Source of the DNA: JBBSMX01 sp038232935
GTDB lineage: Bacteria > Bacteroidota > Rhodothermia > Rhodothermales > JANQRZ01
Length of the DNA: 30,839 nucleotides
Direction of reading: 5' to 3'
Assembly: GCA_038232935.1 (NCBI GenBank)
Contig: JBBSMX010000037.1
Coordinates: 1 to 30,839, forward strand
Within the stretch, counting starts at the first letter, position 1. Each line of letters begins with the position of its first letter. This document shows, one piece after another, positions 22,630 through 30,643 of the stretch. Made by a program: the position numbers and the translations under genes. Under the pieces are notes generated by a model. That model saw only the letters and a list, made by a program, of their open reading frames with translations, did no database searches and was not told where the DNA came from.

Positions 22630-23508
22630 TTAAGCCACCTGCTCGAAGTGGGCCTTCACGGTCTGCCCGATCTCGGCGGGGTTCAGGACGACGGTGATGC
22701 CAGCCTCGCGCATCGCGTCGAGCTTAGCGTCGGCGGTGCCTTTGCCGCCGGATACGATAGCCCCGGCGTGGCCCATGCGGCGTCCGGGCGGCGCGGTGCG
22801 GCCCGCGATGAAGCCGAAGACCGGCTTCGTCATGTGCTCCTTCACGTACGCCGCGCCCTCCTCCTCCGCCGAGCCGCCGATCTCACCGATCATCACGACG
22901 GCCTCGGTCGCATCGTCGGCCTCGAAGAGCCGGAGGGCGTCAATGAACTGCGTCCCGACAATCGGGTCGCCGCCGATCCCCACGGCCGTCGTCTGCCCGA
23001 GTCCCTGCCGCGTGAGCTGGTCCACGGCTTCATACGTGAGCGTGCCCGAACGCGAGATCACGCCGATCGGACCCTCGGAGAAGATCATCGTCGGCATGAT
23101 GCCGACTTTGCACTGGCCGGGGGTGAGGACGCCGGGGCAGTTCGGGCCGATGAGGCGGACGCCCTGCTTCTGCACGTAGGCGTAGGCCGGGATCATGTCG
23201 GCGACGGGAATTCCCTCAGTGATGCAGATGATCACTTCGACGCCGGCCTCGGCGGCCTCGATGATGGCCCCACCCGCGAACGGCGGCGGGACGAAGATGC
23301 ACGAGGTGTTCGCCCCCGCCTCCTCCACCGCCTCGCGGACGGAGTCGTAAACCGGCCGGTCGAGGTGGCGCTGGCCGCCTCTGCCGGGCACGACGCCCGC
23401 GACCACGTTCGTGCCGTACTCGATCATCTGCTCGGCGTGGAAGGAGCCTTCTTTGCCGGTGAGGCCCTGCACGACGAGCCGGGTATTGGTGTCAACGAGG
23501 ATGCTCAT
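22630..23508 (-). CDS. sucD: Succinyl-CoA synthetase (ligase) alpha subunit
   Basis: 292 aa from ATG 23508. Carries the CoA-binding Rossmann fold and the phosphorylated histidine of the TCA-cycle enzyme that makes ATP or GTP from succinyl-CoA. Visible are VQGLTGKEGSFHAEQM (13-28), CITEGIPVADM (95-105), GPNCPGVLTPGQCKVGIMP (121-139), SRSGTLTYEAV (152-162), GIGGDPIVGT (177-186) and the active-site His247 in GHAGAIVSGGKGTADAK. The open frame extends 37 codons upstream without family similarity, so MSILVDTNTRL is the start. The beta subunit gene sucC is not beside it, which is common in Bacteroidota. It lies downstream of tatA across a repeat-rich spacer. Confidence 0.95.
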   Translation of the reverse strand: MSILVDTNTRLVVQGLTGKEGSFHAEQMIEYGTNVVAGVVPGRGGQRHLDRPVYDSVREAVEEAGANTSCIFVPPPFAGGAIIEAAEAGVEVIICITEGIPVADMIPAYAYVQKQGVRLIGPNCPGVLTPGQCKVGIMPTMIFSEGPIGVISRSGTLTYEAVDQLTRQGLGQTTAVGIGGDPIVGTQFIDALRLFEADDATEAVVMIGEIGGSAEEEGAAYVKEHMTKPVFGFIAGRTAPPGRRMGHAGAIVSGGKGTADAKLDAMREAGITVVLNPAEIGQTVKAHFEQVA

Positions 23509-23567
23509 GGGAATCGGGGGTCGGAGAACCGGGGGATCGGGAGAGGGGCAAGGTAGAAAGGCGCGCG

Positions 23568-23604
23568 GTACCGAGTTTTGGGTTCTGAATAAAGAACTCG
23601 GTAC
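23568..23604. repeat. 10-bp perfect inverted repeat in the sucD leader
   Basis: GTACCGAGTT (23568-23577) and AACTCGGTAC (23595-23604) are perfect complements; an inner GTTCT/AGAAC pair can extend the hairpin. It lies about 60 bp upstream of the sucD ATG, so it may be part of the mRNA leader or an operator. Function unknown. Confidence 0.55.
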
Positions 23605-23666
23605 GGAGGAGTGCTCCACTGGACGGCGCTCTCTCTTCCCCGGTTGATCCCCAGGGCTTTAAATAA

Positions 23667-23698
23667 CCGTAGGGGCGACGCACGCGTCGCCCCTACGG
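23667..23698. repeat. GTAGGGGCG palindromic repeat, copy 1 (3' of tatA)
   Basis: CCGTAGGGGCGACG (23667-23680) and CGTCGCCCCTACGG (23685-23698) form a 14-bp perfect stem with a 4-nt loop. It lies 21 bp past the tatA stop and could terminate tatA transcripts with help from Rho. Its outer arms, GTAGGGGCG and CGCCCCTAC, are identical to those of the palindrome after aroA at 29302-29330, while the centres differ. Confidence 0.8.
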
Positions 23699-23719
23699 GA
23701 TACAGGGAGTGAAACGGAG

Positions 23720-24028
23720 CTAGCGCGCGTCGGACCCTTCGATGTCGGGCTTGACGGTGCGGGCCTCGGCATCGAGCGCGGTCGCACGCTGCGCGGGCGA
23801 GTCCTGGCGCGGCTCGGGCGTGCCGACGGCAGGCTGGCGCGGGGCCTGAATGTTACGGCGCGGCTCGTCCTCTATCGTCAGCTCGCGCTTGATATCGGAG
23901 GTCGCGTCTTTGAATTCGCGGATACCCTTGCCCATCCCGCGCGCGATCTCAGGGATACGCTTCGCGCCGAAGACGAGGAGGATCACGAGGAAAATGATCA
24001 GAAGCTCAGGGACGCCGAGGGAGCCCAT
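23720..24028 (-). CDS. tatA: Sec-independent protein translocase subunit TatA/TatE
   Basis: 102 aa from ATG 24028. Forms the pore element of the twin-arginine pathway, which exports folded proteins. Order: short periplasmic start MGSLGVPELL, a single transmembrane helix (about 8-22, IIFLVILLVFGAKRIPEI), the hinge with the conserved FG and LP/IP positions, and an amphipathic helix (ARGMGKGIREFKDATSDIKREL). The remaining roughly 50 residues are a Pro/Gln/Glu-rich disordered tail. A much longer upstream frame is a false extension. No tatC or tatB is adjacent, which is usual in Bacteroidota where tatA stands alone. It precedes sucD on the same strand. Confidence 0.92.
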   Translation of the reverse strand: MGSLGVPELLIIFLVILLVFGAKRIPEIARGMGKGIREFKDATSDIKRELTIEDEPRRNIQAPRQPAVGTPEPRQDSPAQRATALDAEARTVKPDIEGSDAR

Positions 24029-24253
24029 GATAGAAACCTTTGCGGCAAGTGGAAAAAGCGGGAGGTCACAAGCTACCCTCCTCCCGGTCAAGGGGCCATA
24101 CGAGCGAGTTGAAGCGTTACCGAAACGAAGTGTTCCGACGGCTCGCCTCCGGCGTCGTGCGGGCGTGTCAAAAGCAGGCGTGCCTGGCCGGAACCCGGCA
24201 CGTGCCTTCGTGCTTGGCCTCCGCGCCGTATTTTGAGACGAAAACTTCCGCCC

Positions 24254-25297
24254 ATGCCCGACCTCTCCCGCGAGGACATCCTCGCCTGGCCCAAGGCCGA
24301 ACTCCACTGCCACCTCGACGGCTCCCTCCGCCTCGCGACGATGCTCGACCTGGCGGCGCAGCAGGACAAGCTGCCCCTCCTCCCCGCCACCGACGAAGAC
24401 AGCCTGCGCACGATGCTGCGCGAGATCGACGACGCCGAAACGCTGGAGGAGTACCTCGCGTGGTTCGGCTACACGATCCCGCTCATGCAATCCGCAGAGG
24501 CCCTCCACCGGATCGCGTACGAGCTAGCCGAGGACAACGCGCGGGAGAACGTCCGCTACCTCGAAGTCCGCTACGGCCCCGTCCTCCACACCGAAGAGGG
24601 CCTCACGCTCGATCAAGTCAACGACGCCGTGCTGGCGGGCCTGCGCGACGCCGAGCGCGATTTCGGCATTCGAACCGGGCTCATCGTCTGTGGCCTCCGC
24701 GACCGCTTCGAGAGCGCCTCGCTCGCACAGGCCGAGCTGGCCTCGCGCTACCGCGGGCGCGGCGTCGTCGCGTTCGACCTCGCGGGAGGCGAGGCGGGCA
24801 ACCCGTCGGAGATGCACGGGGCCGCGTTTTACCATGCCCGCAAGCACCTCCTCGCCATCACCCTCCACGCGGGCGAGTCGTTCGGCCCGGCCTCCATCCG
24901 GCAGGCCCTCTTCAAGTGCGGGGCGCACCGGATCGGCCACGGCGTCACGCTCCGGCAGGACCCCGACCTCATGACGTACGTGATCGACCACCAGATCCCG
25001 CTGGAGATGTGCCCCACGAGTAACGTGCAGACCCACGTCGTCACGGGCTACGAGACGCACCCCATCCGCGAGTACGTCGAGGCCGGCGTGGCCGTTACCG
25101 TCAACACGGACAACCGGCTCTTCAGCCACACGACGGTGACCGACGAGCTCCTGCTCGTCCACGAGCGGTGCGGCGTGAGCGCCGAGGATCTCCGCGAGAT
25201 CGTGCTCAACGGCTTCCGCCACGCCTTCCTGCCCTGGGAGGACAAGCAGGCGCTCATCGCCGAGGTCGCCGAAGCCCTCGCCGTGCCGGCCGCGTGA
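24254..25297 (+). CDS. add: Adenosine deaminase
   Basis: 347 aa from ATG 24254. A TIM-barrel amidohydrolase that converts adenosine (or deoxyadenosine) to inosine in purine salvage. Metal and catalytic residues are recognisable: His18 and His20 in ELHCHLDGS, His205 and Glu208 in LHAGES, His229 in HRIGHGVTL, CPTSNVQT near 253-260, and Asp286 in VNTDNRLFS (the usual last motif is SLNTDDP; the NTDNRLFS form is common in bacterial enzymes). The frame extends 7 codons upstream (MRRKLPP), but the ATG at 24254 gives the family-like MPDLSREDILAWPKAELHCHL. Adenine deaminase is an alternative within the same superfamily, but the Cys-Pro-Thr-Ser-Asn motif and length favour adenosine. The gene stands alone on the plus strand. 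Confidence 0.92.
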   Translation: MPDLSREDILAWPKAELHCHLDGSLRLATMLDLAAQQDKLPLLPATDEDSLRTMLREIDDAETLEEYLAWFGYTIPLMQSAEALHRIAYELAEDNARENVRYLEVRYGPVLHTEEGLTLDQVNDAVLAGLRDAERDFGIRTGLIVCGLRDRFESASLAQAELASRYRGRGVVAFDLAGGEAGNPSEMHGAAFYHARKHLLAITLHAGESFGPASIRQALFKCGAHRIGHGVTLRQDPDLMTYVIDHQIPLEMCPTSNVQTHVVTGYETHPIREYVEAGVAVTVNTDNRLFSHTTVTDELLLVHERCGVSAEDLREIVLNGFRHAFLPWEDKQALIAEVAEALAVPAA

Positions 25298-25497
25298 CGC
25301 AGGAGCTCTTTCCCATTCCGGGGTGGGGGGCAACAAGAGGAGGTTTGATTCGAGTTAGCACGGCTTAAGGGGGACGGAATCACCGCCGACACTAGGCGTG
25401 CGGGCCTCATCTTGCGGTTGGGCCTCGCAGCGATACCTCCTCTGAAACGGGTCGCAGCCAGAACCCGTCCGTCTGACTCGCGCGCATCGCCCTCGCC

Positions 25498-28071
25498 ATG
25501 GCCTTTTCCCTGAAAGTCACACACAAGCTCTCCCTGAGCTTTCTGCTCATTGCCCTACTCGTCGGAGGCCTCGGCTACCTCGCGCTCGTCACGGGCGGAT
25601 GGATTGAGCGCAGCACCGACGATCTCGACGCCGTCACGCTCGAGGAGGTAGCGGTGGCGAACGGCATGGCTCGCGCCGCGCAGGCGACGCAGACCTCCAT
25701 GCAGCAGATCGTAGCCGTAGCGGGGGATGAAGAAACCGCCGCGGCGGAGACGGCACGCGAAACGCTCACCGGCCAGCTCGCCGTGTTCGAGCGCCACCTC
25801 GGCGAAAGCCTCGCGGGCAACTCCGGCTCCAACGAGCTCCAGGCGATCCGACAGGCGTTCGGAACCTACACCGACATGACGACGCGCTTCGCCGAGCTGA
25901 GCCAGTCGGCCCCGGCCGAGGCCGCCATCATGCTCGCCAACGAGGTCGAGCCGTTCTACCTCGAAACCCTCGCGCCCCTCCTGGAGAAGCGCATCGCGGG
26001 GGCGGAGGCCGAGCTAGGCGAGCGCGCGGCGCGCGTCAGCGCGGCGGCGCAGTGGGTGGGGCGGATTGGGCTCGGTGCCGCCGTGCTCGTGTTTCTGATC
26101 GTCGTCGCCCTCGGCTTCTTCCTGATCCGCTTCATCGCCGGCTCCCTCCGCGCCCTCACCGATGCCGCCCACGCCATCGGCGAGGGCCGCCTCGACGACC
26201 GCGTCGAGATCGACTCGACCGACGAGATCGGCTTATTGGGCCAGGCCATCAACGAGATGATCGACCAGCTCTCCAGCACGACCGTCTCGAAGAGCTACGT
26301 CGAAAACATCGTCCAGTCGATGGCCGACCCGCTCGTGGTCGTCGACCCGAACGTCAAGATCGCCATGGTCAACCAGGCGGCGCTAGACCTCCTCGGCTAC
26401 GAACGCGAGGAGCTGCTCGGCAAGCCGGTCATGACCATCTTCGCACACACCGGCCGCAACCGCGGCGCGGCCATCAAGCAGACGATCGAGCAGGCGCTCG
26501 CCGGCAACGTCGAGACCAGCTTCAAGGTGCGGACGGACGGCGAGATCCCGGTCTCGCTCTCCAGCGCCCTCGTCCGTTCCGGAAACGAGGTGCAGGGCTT
26601 GGTGATCGTGGCGAAGGACATCACGACTCAGAAACAGTTCGAGACTGAGCTGATCGAGGCGAAGGATAAGGCCGAGCAGATGGTTCACCTCCGCGACGCC
26701 TTCCTCGCCAACATGAGCCACGAGATCCGCACGCCGCTCACGGGCATCCTCGGCTCGGCGCAGGTGCTGGCCGAGGGGCTCGAAGGGGACCACCGCAACC
26801 TCGCCAAGATCATCGAGGACGCCGGCACCCGCCTGCTCGACACAATCAACTCCGTCCTCGAGATGGCGCGGATCGAGGCCGGCGAGGTGCAGCCTGAGGT
26901 GGAGGTGCTGAATCTGGTGGACGAGGCCGAGGCGTCGGCGCGCGTGCTCCAACCCGTCGCCGACAAGCGGTGCCTGCTCCTCCGCGTCCAGCCCCCGGCC
27001 GAGGCCGTCTACGCCCAGATCGACCGGAGCTGCCTCCACCGCATCCTGAACAACCTCATCGGCAACGCCGTCAAGTTCACCCGCGAGGGCGCGGTCTCCG
27101 TCGAGATCGAAGCCAACAAGGACGACGCCGTCATCACCGTCCGCGATACCGGGGTCGGCATCTCGAAGCAGTTCCTCCCTCACCTCTTCGACGACTTCAA
27201 GCAGGAGTCCACGGGCTTCAAGCGCAGTCACGAGGGCAGCGGGCTGGGCCTCGCCATCACCAAGAAGCTCGTCGAGATGATGGGCGGAAAGATCTCCGTC
27301 GAGAGCATTAAGGGCATCGGTAGCGCGTTCTCCGTCACCTTCCCCCGCGTCCCCATCGAGCAGGTGCCCGACGCCCTCCCGCAGAGCGCCGCGCCGAGCA
27401 AGCAGGCCGCGAAGAAGCCGTCCGCGGCGCGCTACCCGTGGGAGTCTGAGGAGTCCCTCGCCCCCGAGGAGCCGACGTTCGTGCCGCCGCCGCCGCCCGA
27501 GGAGCGCCCGCGCCGCGACATCCTGCTGATCGAGGACAACGCGCAGAACGCGTACATGGCGCAGTTCATGCTCCAGGGCTACGAGTCCGACATCGCCACG
27601 AGCCCGGAAGAAGCCATCGAGCAGGTGCGCTACAACCAGTACCGCATTCTCCTCGTGGACATCAACCTCGGTGCCGACCGCTCCGGCATCGACCTCCTCC
27701 ACGAGATCCGGGGGATCGAGGGCTACGAGCTCGTGCCCGCCGTCGCCGTGACGGCCTACGCCCTCCCCGGCGACGAAGACCGGTTCCTGAACGAGGGATT
27801 CGACGACTACGTCGCCAAGCCCTTCCGGAAGGAGACCCTTTTGGAGTCCGTCGAGAAGGCGCTCACAGCCGCTGAGACACAGGACGACGGGCCCAACCTG
27901 GAGTCGATTCTGGATGGTAGCTTTGACGACCCCGACACGCAGCTCTTCGAAGAGACCGCCCCCCACCTTGACTTCCGCCCCGACACCACCCTCGGACCTG
28001 CCCCCGTCGCCGCAGAGCCGCACGATCCCCCCGGCGATGGGACTGGCCGGCCGCATCCGGTTACCGGCTGA
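25498..28071 (+). CDS. Hybrid sensor histidine kinase (4HB-like sensor, HAMP, PAS, HisKA, HATPase, REC)
   Basis: 857 aa. Two transmembrane helices (about 12-31 and 188-210) flank a mostly helical periplasmic sensor (32-187) like a four-helix bundle. A HAMP domain (about 208-260, TDEIGLLGQAINEMIDQL) is followed by a PAS domain (265-375), the dimerisation domain with phosphoacceptor His408 in ANMSHEIRTPLTG, and the catalytic domain: N box NNLIGNAVKF (518-527), DTGVG (550-554) and GSGLGL (580-585). A Pro/Glu linker leads to a receiver domain with Asp721 (ILLVDINLGADRSG) and Lys774 (AKPF). There is no output domain, so phosphate probably passes to a separate protein. The signal is unknown. The last 80 residues are a low-complexity tail whose end overlaps aroA. 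A 200-bp gap from add suggests its own promoter. Confidence 0.9.
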   Translation: MAFSLKVTHKLSLSFLLIALLVGGLGYLALVTGGWIERSTDDLDAVTLEEVAVANGMARAAQATQTSMQQIVAVAGDEETAAAETARETLTGQLAVFERHLGESLAGNSGSNELQAIRQAFGTYTDMTTRFAELSQSAPAEAAIMLANEVEPFYLETLAPLLEKRIAGAEAELGERAARVSAAAQWVGRIGLGAAVLVFLIVVALGFFLIRFIAGSLRALTDAAHAIGEGRLDDRVEIDSTDEIGLLGQAINEMIDQLSSTTVSKSYVENIVQSMADPLVVVDPNVKIAMVNQAALDLLGYEREELLGKPVMTIFAHTGRNRGAAIKQTIEQALAGNVETSFKVRTDGEIPVSLSSALVRSGNEVQGLVIVAKDITTQKQFETELIEAKDKAEQMVHLRDAFLANMSHEIRTPLTGILGSAQVLAEGLEGDHRNLAKIIEDAGTRLLDTINSVLEMARIEAGEVQPEVEVLNLVDEAEASARVLQPVADKRCLLLRVQPPAEAVYAQIDRSCLHRILNNLIGNAVKFTREGAVSVEIEANKDDAVITVRDTGVGISKQFLPHLFDDFKQESTGFKRSHEGSGLGLAITKKLVEMMGGKISVESIKGIGSAFSVTFPRVPIEQVPDALPQSAAPSKQAAKKPSAARYPWESEESLAPEEPTFVPPPPPEERPRRDILLIEDNAQNAYMAQFMLQGYESDIATSPEEAIEQVRYNQYRILLVDINLGADRSGIDLLHEIRGIEGYELVPAVAVTAYALPGDEDRFLNEGFDDYVAKPFRKETLLESVEKALTAAETQDDGPNLESILDGSFDDPDTQLFEETAPHLDFRPDTTLGPAPVAAEPHDPPGDGTGRPHPVTG

Positions 28072-29305
28072 CAAGTCCGTCGCCCATCGCGCCGCGCTCC
28101 TCGCCGCACTCGCCGACGGCGACTCGGAGATCGTAGGGTTCTCCGACGCTGCCGATCCCCAATCCACGCTCGCGTGCCTGCGCGCCCTCGGCGTGGAGAT
28201 CACGGCCGGAGCCGGCAGCATCGTCGTCCATGGGCGCGGCGGAGACTTCGCTGCCCCTTCCGCCCCGCTCGACTGTGGCAACTCCGGCACGACGATGCGG
28301 CTCCTCACCGGACTCCTCGTCGGCCGGCCGTTCGACTCCATCCTCACCGGCGACGCCTCGCTCCGCCGCCGTCCGATGGCCCGCATCGCCGATCCGCTCC
28401 GGCACATGGGCGCGGAGATTGACCTGACGGACGGGCACGCACCCATCCGGATCACCGGCCGCGCCCTCCGAGGGATCGAGTACGAACTGCCCGTCGCGTC
28501 GGCGCAGGTGAAAAGCTGCGTCCTCCTGGCCGGCCTCTTCGCCGACGGCACGACGACCGTCATCGAGCCGATCCCCTCGCGCGACCACACGGAACGGATG
28601 CTCGGACTCGACGTGATGCACCTCGGCGGCCTCCGCTACATCACGGTCGAGGGAGGGCATACGGTGCCGCCGGTGCCGTGGATCGTACCGCGCGACTTCT
28701 CGGCGGCGGCATTCTTCCTCGTCGCTGGAGCGGTCGCGGAGAACAGTCACATCGAGATGAAGAGCGTCGGGCTGAACCCGTCGCGGAGCGCCTTCCTCGA
28801 CGTGCTGCGCGCGATGGGCGCGGACGTCACCATCCGCAACGAACGCACGCGCCACCGCGAGCCCCTTGCCGACCTCACCGTGCAGAACGAAGGCGGCCGG
28901 CTCCACGGCGTGAGCGTCGGCGGCGACCTCATCCCGAATCTGATCGACGAGATCCCCGCGCTCGCCGTCGCCGCCGCGTTCGCCGAGGGCCGCACCGAGA
29001 TCCGCGACGCCGCCGAGCTGCGGGTGAAGGAGACGGACCGCCTCGCCGCGACGGCCGCCTTTCTCACCGCGATGGGCGCAGACGTGACGGAGTTGGAGGA
29101 TGGCCTCGTGATCGAAGGCGGTCGCCCGCTCCACGGCGCAACGGTCGAGAGCGAGGGGGACCACCGCATCGCAATGGCTGCCGCCGTCGCCGCCCTCTCC
29201 GCTACCGGCGAGACGACGGTCCGCGACGCCGGCTGTGTGGCCGTCTCGTTCCCGGGCTTCTGGGACGAACTGGACCGGCTGACCGGGGCAGCCGATTTGA
29301 CGTAG
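28037..29305 (+). CDS. aroA: 3-phosphoshikimate 1-carboxyvinyltransferase (EPSP synthase)
   Basis: 422 aa from ATG 28037. Joins shikimate 3-phosphate and phosphoenolpyruvate in the sixth step of the chorismate pathway. Motifs in order: RLPADKSVAHRAALLAALADG (9-29, with the phosphate-binding Lys/Ser/Arg), LDCGNSGTTMRLLTGLL, VASAQVKSCVLLAGL, PIPSRDHTERML, DFSAAAFFLVAGA, DEIPALAVAAAF, RVKETDRLAATAAFL and DHRIAMAAAVAAL. The SGTTM form of the glycine motif differs from the GTAMRP of the E. coli-type enzyme. The start overlaps the kinase gene by 35 nt in another frame; the frame is open upstream to 27914, but that part reads as a shadow of the kinase. Its stop lies inside a palindromic repeat. Confidence 0.95.
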   Translation: MGLAGRIRLPADKSVAHRAALLAALADGDSEIVGFSDAADPQSTLACLRALGVEITAGAGSIVVHGRGGDFAAPSAPLDCGNSGTTMRLLTGLLVGRPFDSILTGDASLRRRPMARIADPLRHMGAEIDLTDGHAPIRITGRALRGIEYELPVASAQVKSCVLLAGLFADGTTTVIEPIPSRDHTERMLGLDVMHLGGLRYITVEGGHTVPPVPWIVPRDFSAAAFFLVAGAVAENSHIEMKSVGLNPSRSAFLDVLRAMGADVTIRNERTRHREPLADLTVQNEGGRLHGVSVGGDLIPNLIDEIPALAVAAAFAEGRTEIRDAAELRVKETDRLAATAAFLTAMGADVTELEDGLVIEGGRPLHGATVESEGDHRIAMAAAVAALSATGETTVRDAGCVAVSFPGFWDELDRLTGAADLT

Positions 29306-29330
29306 GGGCGGGTTTGAAACCCGCCCCTAC
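29302..29330. repeat. GTAGGGGCG palindromic repeat, copy 2 (overlapping aroA stop)
   Basis: GTAGGGGCGGGTTT (29302-29315) and AAACCCGCCCCTAC (29317-29330) are perfect complements around a single base. The TAG of aroA (29303-29305) is formed by the first bases of the repeat. It also touches the last codons of the converging alkyltransferase-like gene and may serve as a two-way terminator. It shares its outer arms with the copy at 23667-23698. Confidence 0.82.
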
Positions 29331-29665
29331 TCCCGTTCACCGGATGTGCCTGGAATCCAGAGGTGGCGGTCCAGGTCCACCTCACCCTCGTCGTCGAAGG
29401 CCACGCCCTCGCTGCGGAGGCGCTCCTCCATCACCGTCGGTGTCTCGAAATGGAGGCGGCCGGTGAGCGCGCCGCGCCGGTTCACGACGCGGTGGCACGG
29501 CAGGTCGGAGCCGGCGGCGGCTTGCATCGCCCACCCTACGACGCGCGCCGAGCGCTTTGCCCCGAGATGCTCGGCGATGTGGCCGTACGTCGTGACCCGG
29601 CCGACGGGGATCTCGGCCACCACGTCCCACACACGCTGGAAGAAATCGCTACGGTCCTGTGCCAT
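29327..29665 (-). CDS. One-domain O6-alkylguanine-DNA alkyltransferase-like protein (MGMT family)
   Basis: 112 aa. It consists only of the DNA-binding/active-site domain of Ogt/MGMT: FFQRVWDVVAEIPVGRVTTYGHIAEHLG (8-35), RVVGWAMQAA and LPCHRVVNRRGALTGRL (55-71). The N-terminal domain of full-length enzymes is absent, as in alkyltransferase-like (ATL) proteins. Unlike classical ATLs such as E. coli YbaZ, which have Trp in place of the acceptor (PWHR), this one keeps Cys57 in PCHRV. It may therefore transfer alkyl groups, or flag lesions for nucleotide excision repair, as ATLs do. It converges on aroA and its 3' end overlaps the palindromic repeat. ATG 29665 is the natural start. Confidence 0.87.
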   Translation of the reverse strand: MAQDRSDFFQRVWDVVAEIPVGRVTTYGHIAEHLGAKRSARVVGWAMQAAAGSDLPCHRVVNRRGALTGRLHFETPTVMEERLRSEGVAFDDEGEVDLDRHLWIPGTSGERE

Positions 29666-29812
29666 GACGATGAGATTTAGGGCAATAAACTAGCAGGCCA
29701 CACCTGAGCGTTCCAGCACTGCCGTCATCAACCGCGCGGACCTGGATGACGCGCGTCGCCTTGGGTTCGAGCAGAGCGGGGATCCACCCGATTGGGCTCA
29801 GCGCACGTTGCG

Positions 29813-30643
29813 CTACTGATCACCGAGGATCACGGGCAGCCCGTCACTGCCGCCGATGATGACGATTTTGGCGTTGTTGGACGCGGCGAGCTCGCGCGTG
29901 GCCTGGATGCCCTGGAATTTCAGGAACGCCGGCGTCAGGCTCTGCGCGATGATCTGCGCCCGGTCCGCGTCGCCGCTGGCCTCTACGCGCTTGCGCTCGG
30001 CCTCCTGCTCGGCGCGCTGGATCGAGAGCCGCGCCTGCTCGACGCGCTGCTGCTCCTCGAGCTTGTTCTCGATGGCCCCGCGGATCTGCTCCGGCAGCTC
30101 GATGTCGCGGATGAGCACGGCGTCGAGCTCGATGAACCCCCGCTCGACGGCCGCCGACAGGCGCTCCTCGATCTGCTCCTGCAGCTCGGCCCGCCGCGTC
30201 GAGTACAGCTCCTCCGGCGTGAACTGCCCGACGACTTCACGCGCCACGCTCCGCAGTTCGGGCTGGACGAGCCGGTCGTAGTACTCCTTCCCGTACGTCG
30301 TGTGGAGCTGGGGGAGCTTGTCCGCCACGGGCCGGTAGCGCACCGAGAGGTCCATCCCGATGGTGAGCCCGTTCGAGGCGAGGACTTCGATCTCCTCATC
30401 AGTATTGTTGACGCGCACGTCGTAGTCGATGAGGTACTCCCACGGCATGAACAGGTGGAAGCCCTCGCCGTAGGTATCGCTGAGGTCGGTGCCGCTGAAG
30501 TAGCTGTACTTCACGCCCTGCTCGCCCGCGCCGATGGACTTCGTCATACAGCCGGCGGCGATGAGCAACAGGAGCAGGATGCCGGCGAAGATGATGCCGA
30601 AGCGCCCGGCTGCGCGGGTCAGGTTGGGATACGAGTTCGCCAT
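29813..30643 (-). CDS. SPFH/band-7 (prohibitin-like) membrane protein
   Basis: 276 aa from ATG 30643. N-terminal hydrophobic segment (about 14-31) ending in LIAAGC, then the band-7 domain: AGEQGVKYSYF, GEGFHLFMPWEYLIDYDVR, LTIGMDLSVRYRP and ELRSVAREVVGQFTPEELYSTRR. A coiled coil rich in Glu/Gln/Arg (about 200-235, NKLEEQQRVEQARLSIQ onwards) follows, and the protein ends with a Gly/Ile-rich segment. Such proteins form large rings around membrane proteases or organise membrane microdomains. The Cys32 within LIAAGC looks like a lipobox, which is unusual for this family. A 53-codon upstream extension of the frame is rejected, being Arg/Pro-rich and unlike the family. No partner protease is in the window. 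Confidence 0.88.
   Translation of the reverse strand: MANSYPNLTRAAGRFGIIFAGILLLLLIAAGCMTKSIGAGEQGVKYSYFSGTDLSDTYGEGFHLFMPWEYLIDYDVRVNNTDEEIEVLASNGLTIGMDLSVRYRPVADKLPQLHTTYGKEYYDRLVQPELRSVAREVVGQFTPEELYSTRRAELQEQIEERLSAAVERGFIELDAVLIRDIELPEQIRGAIENKLEEQQRVEQARLSIQRAEQEAERKRVEASGDADRAQIIAQSLTPAFLKFQGIQATRELAASNNAKIVIIGGSDGLPVILGDQ

Noticed and set aside
27914..28036. Extended aroA start at ATG 27914
   Set aside because: The added 41 residues are Ser/Thr/Pro-rich, lie entirely within the kinase coding sequence in another frame and have no counterpart in EPSP synthases.
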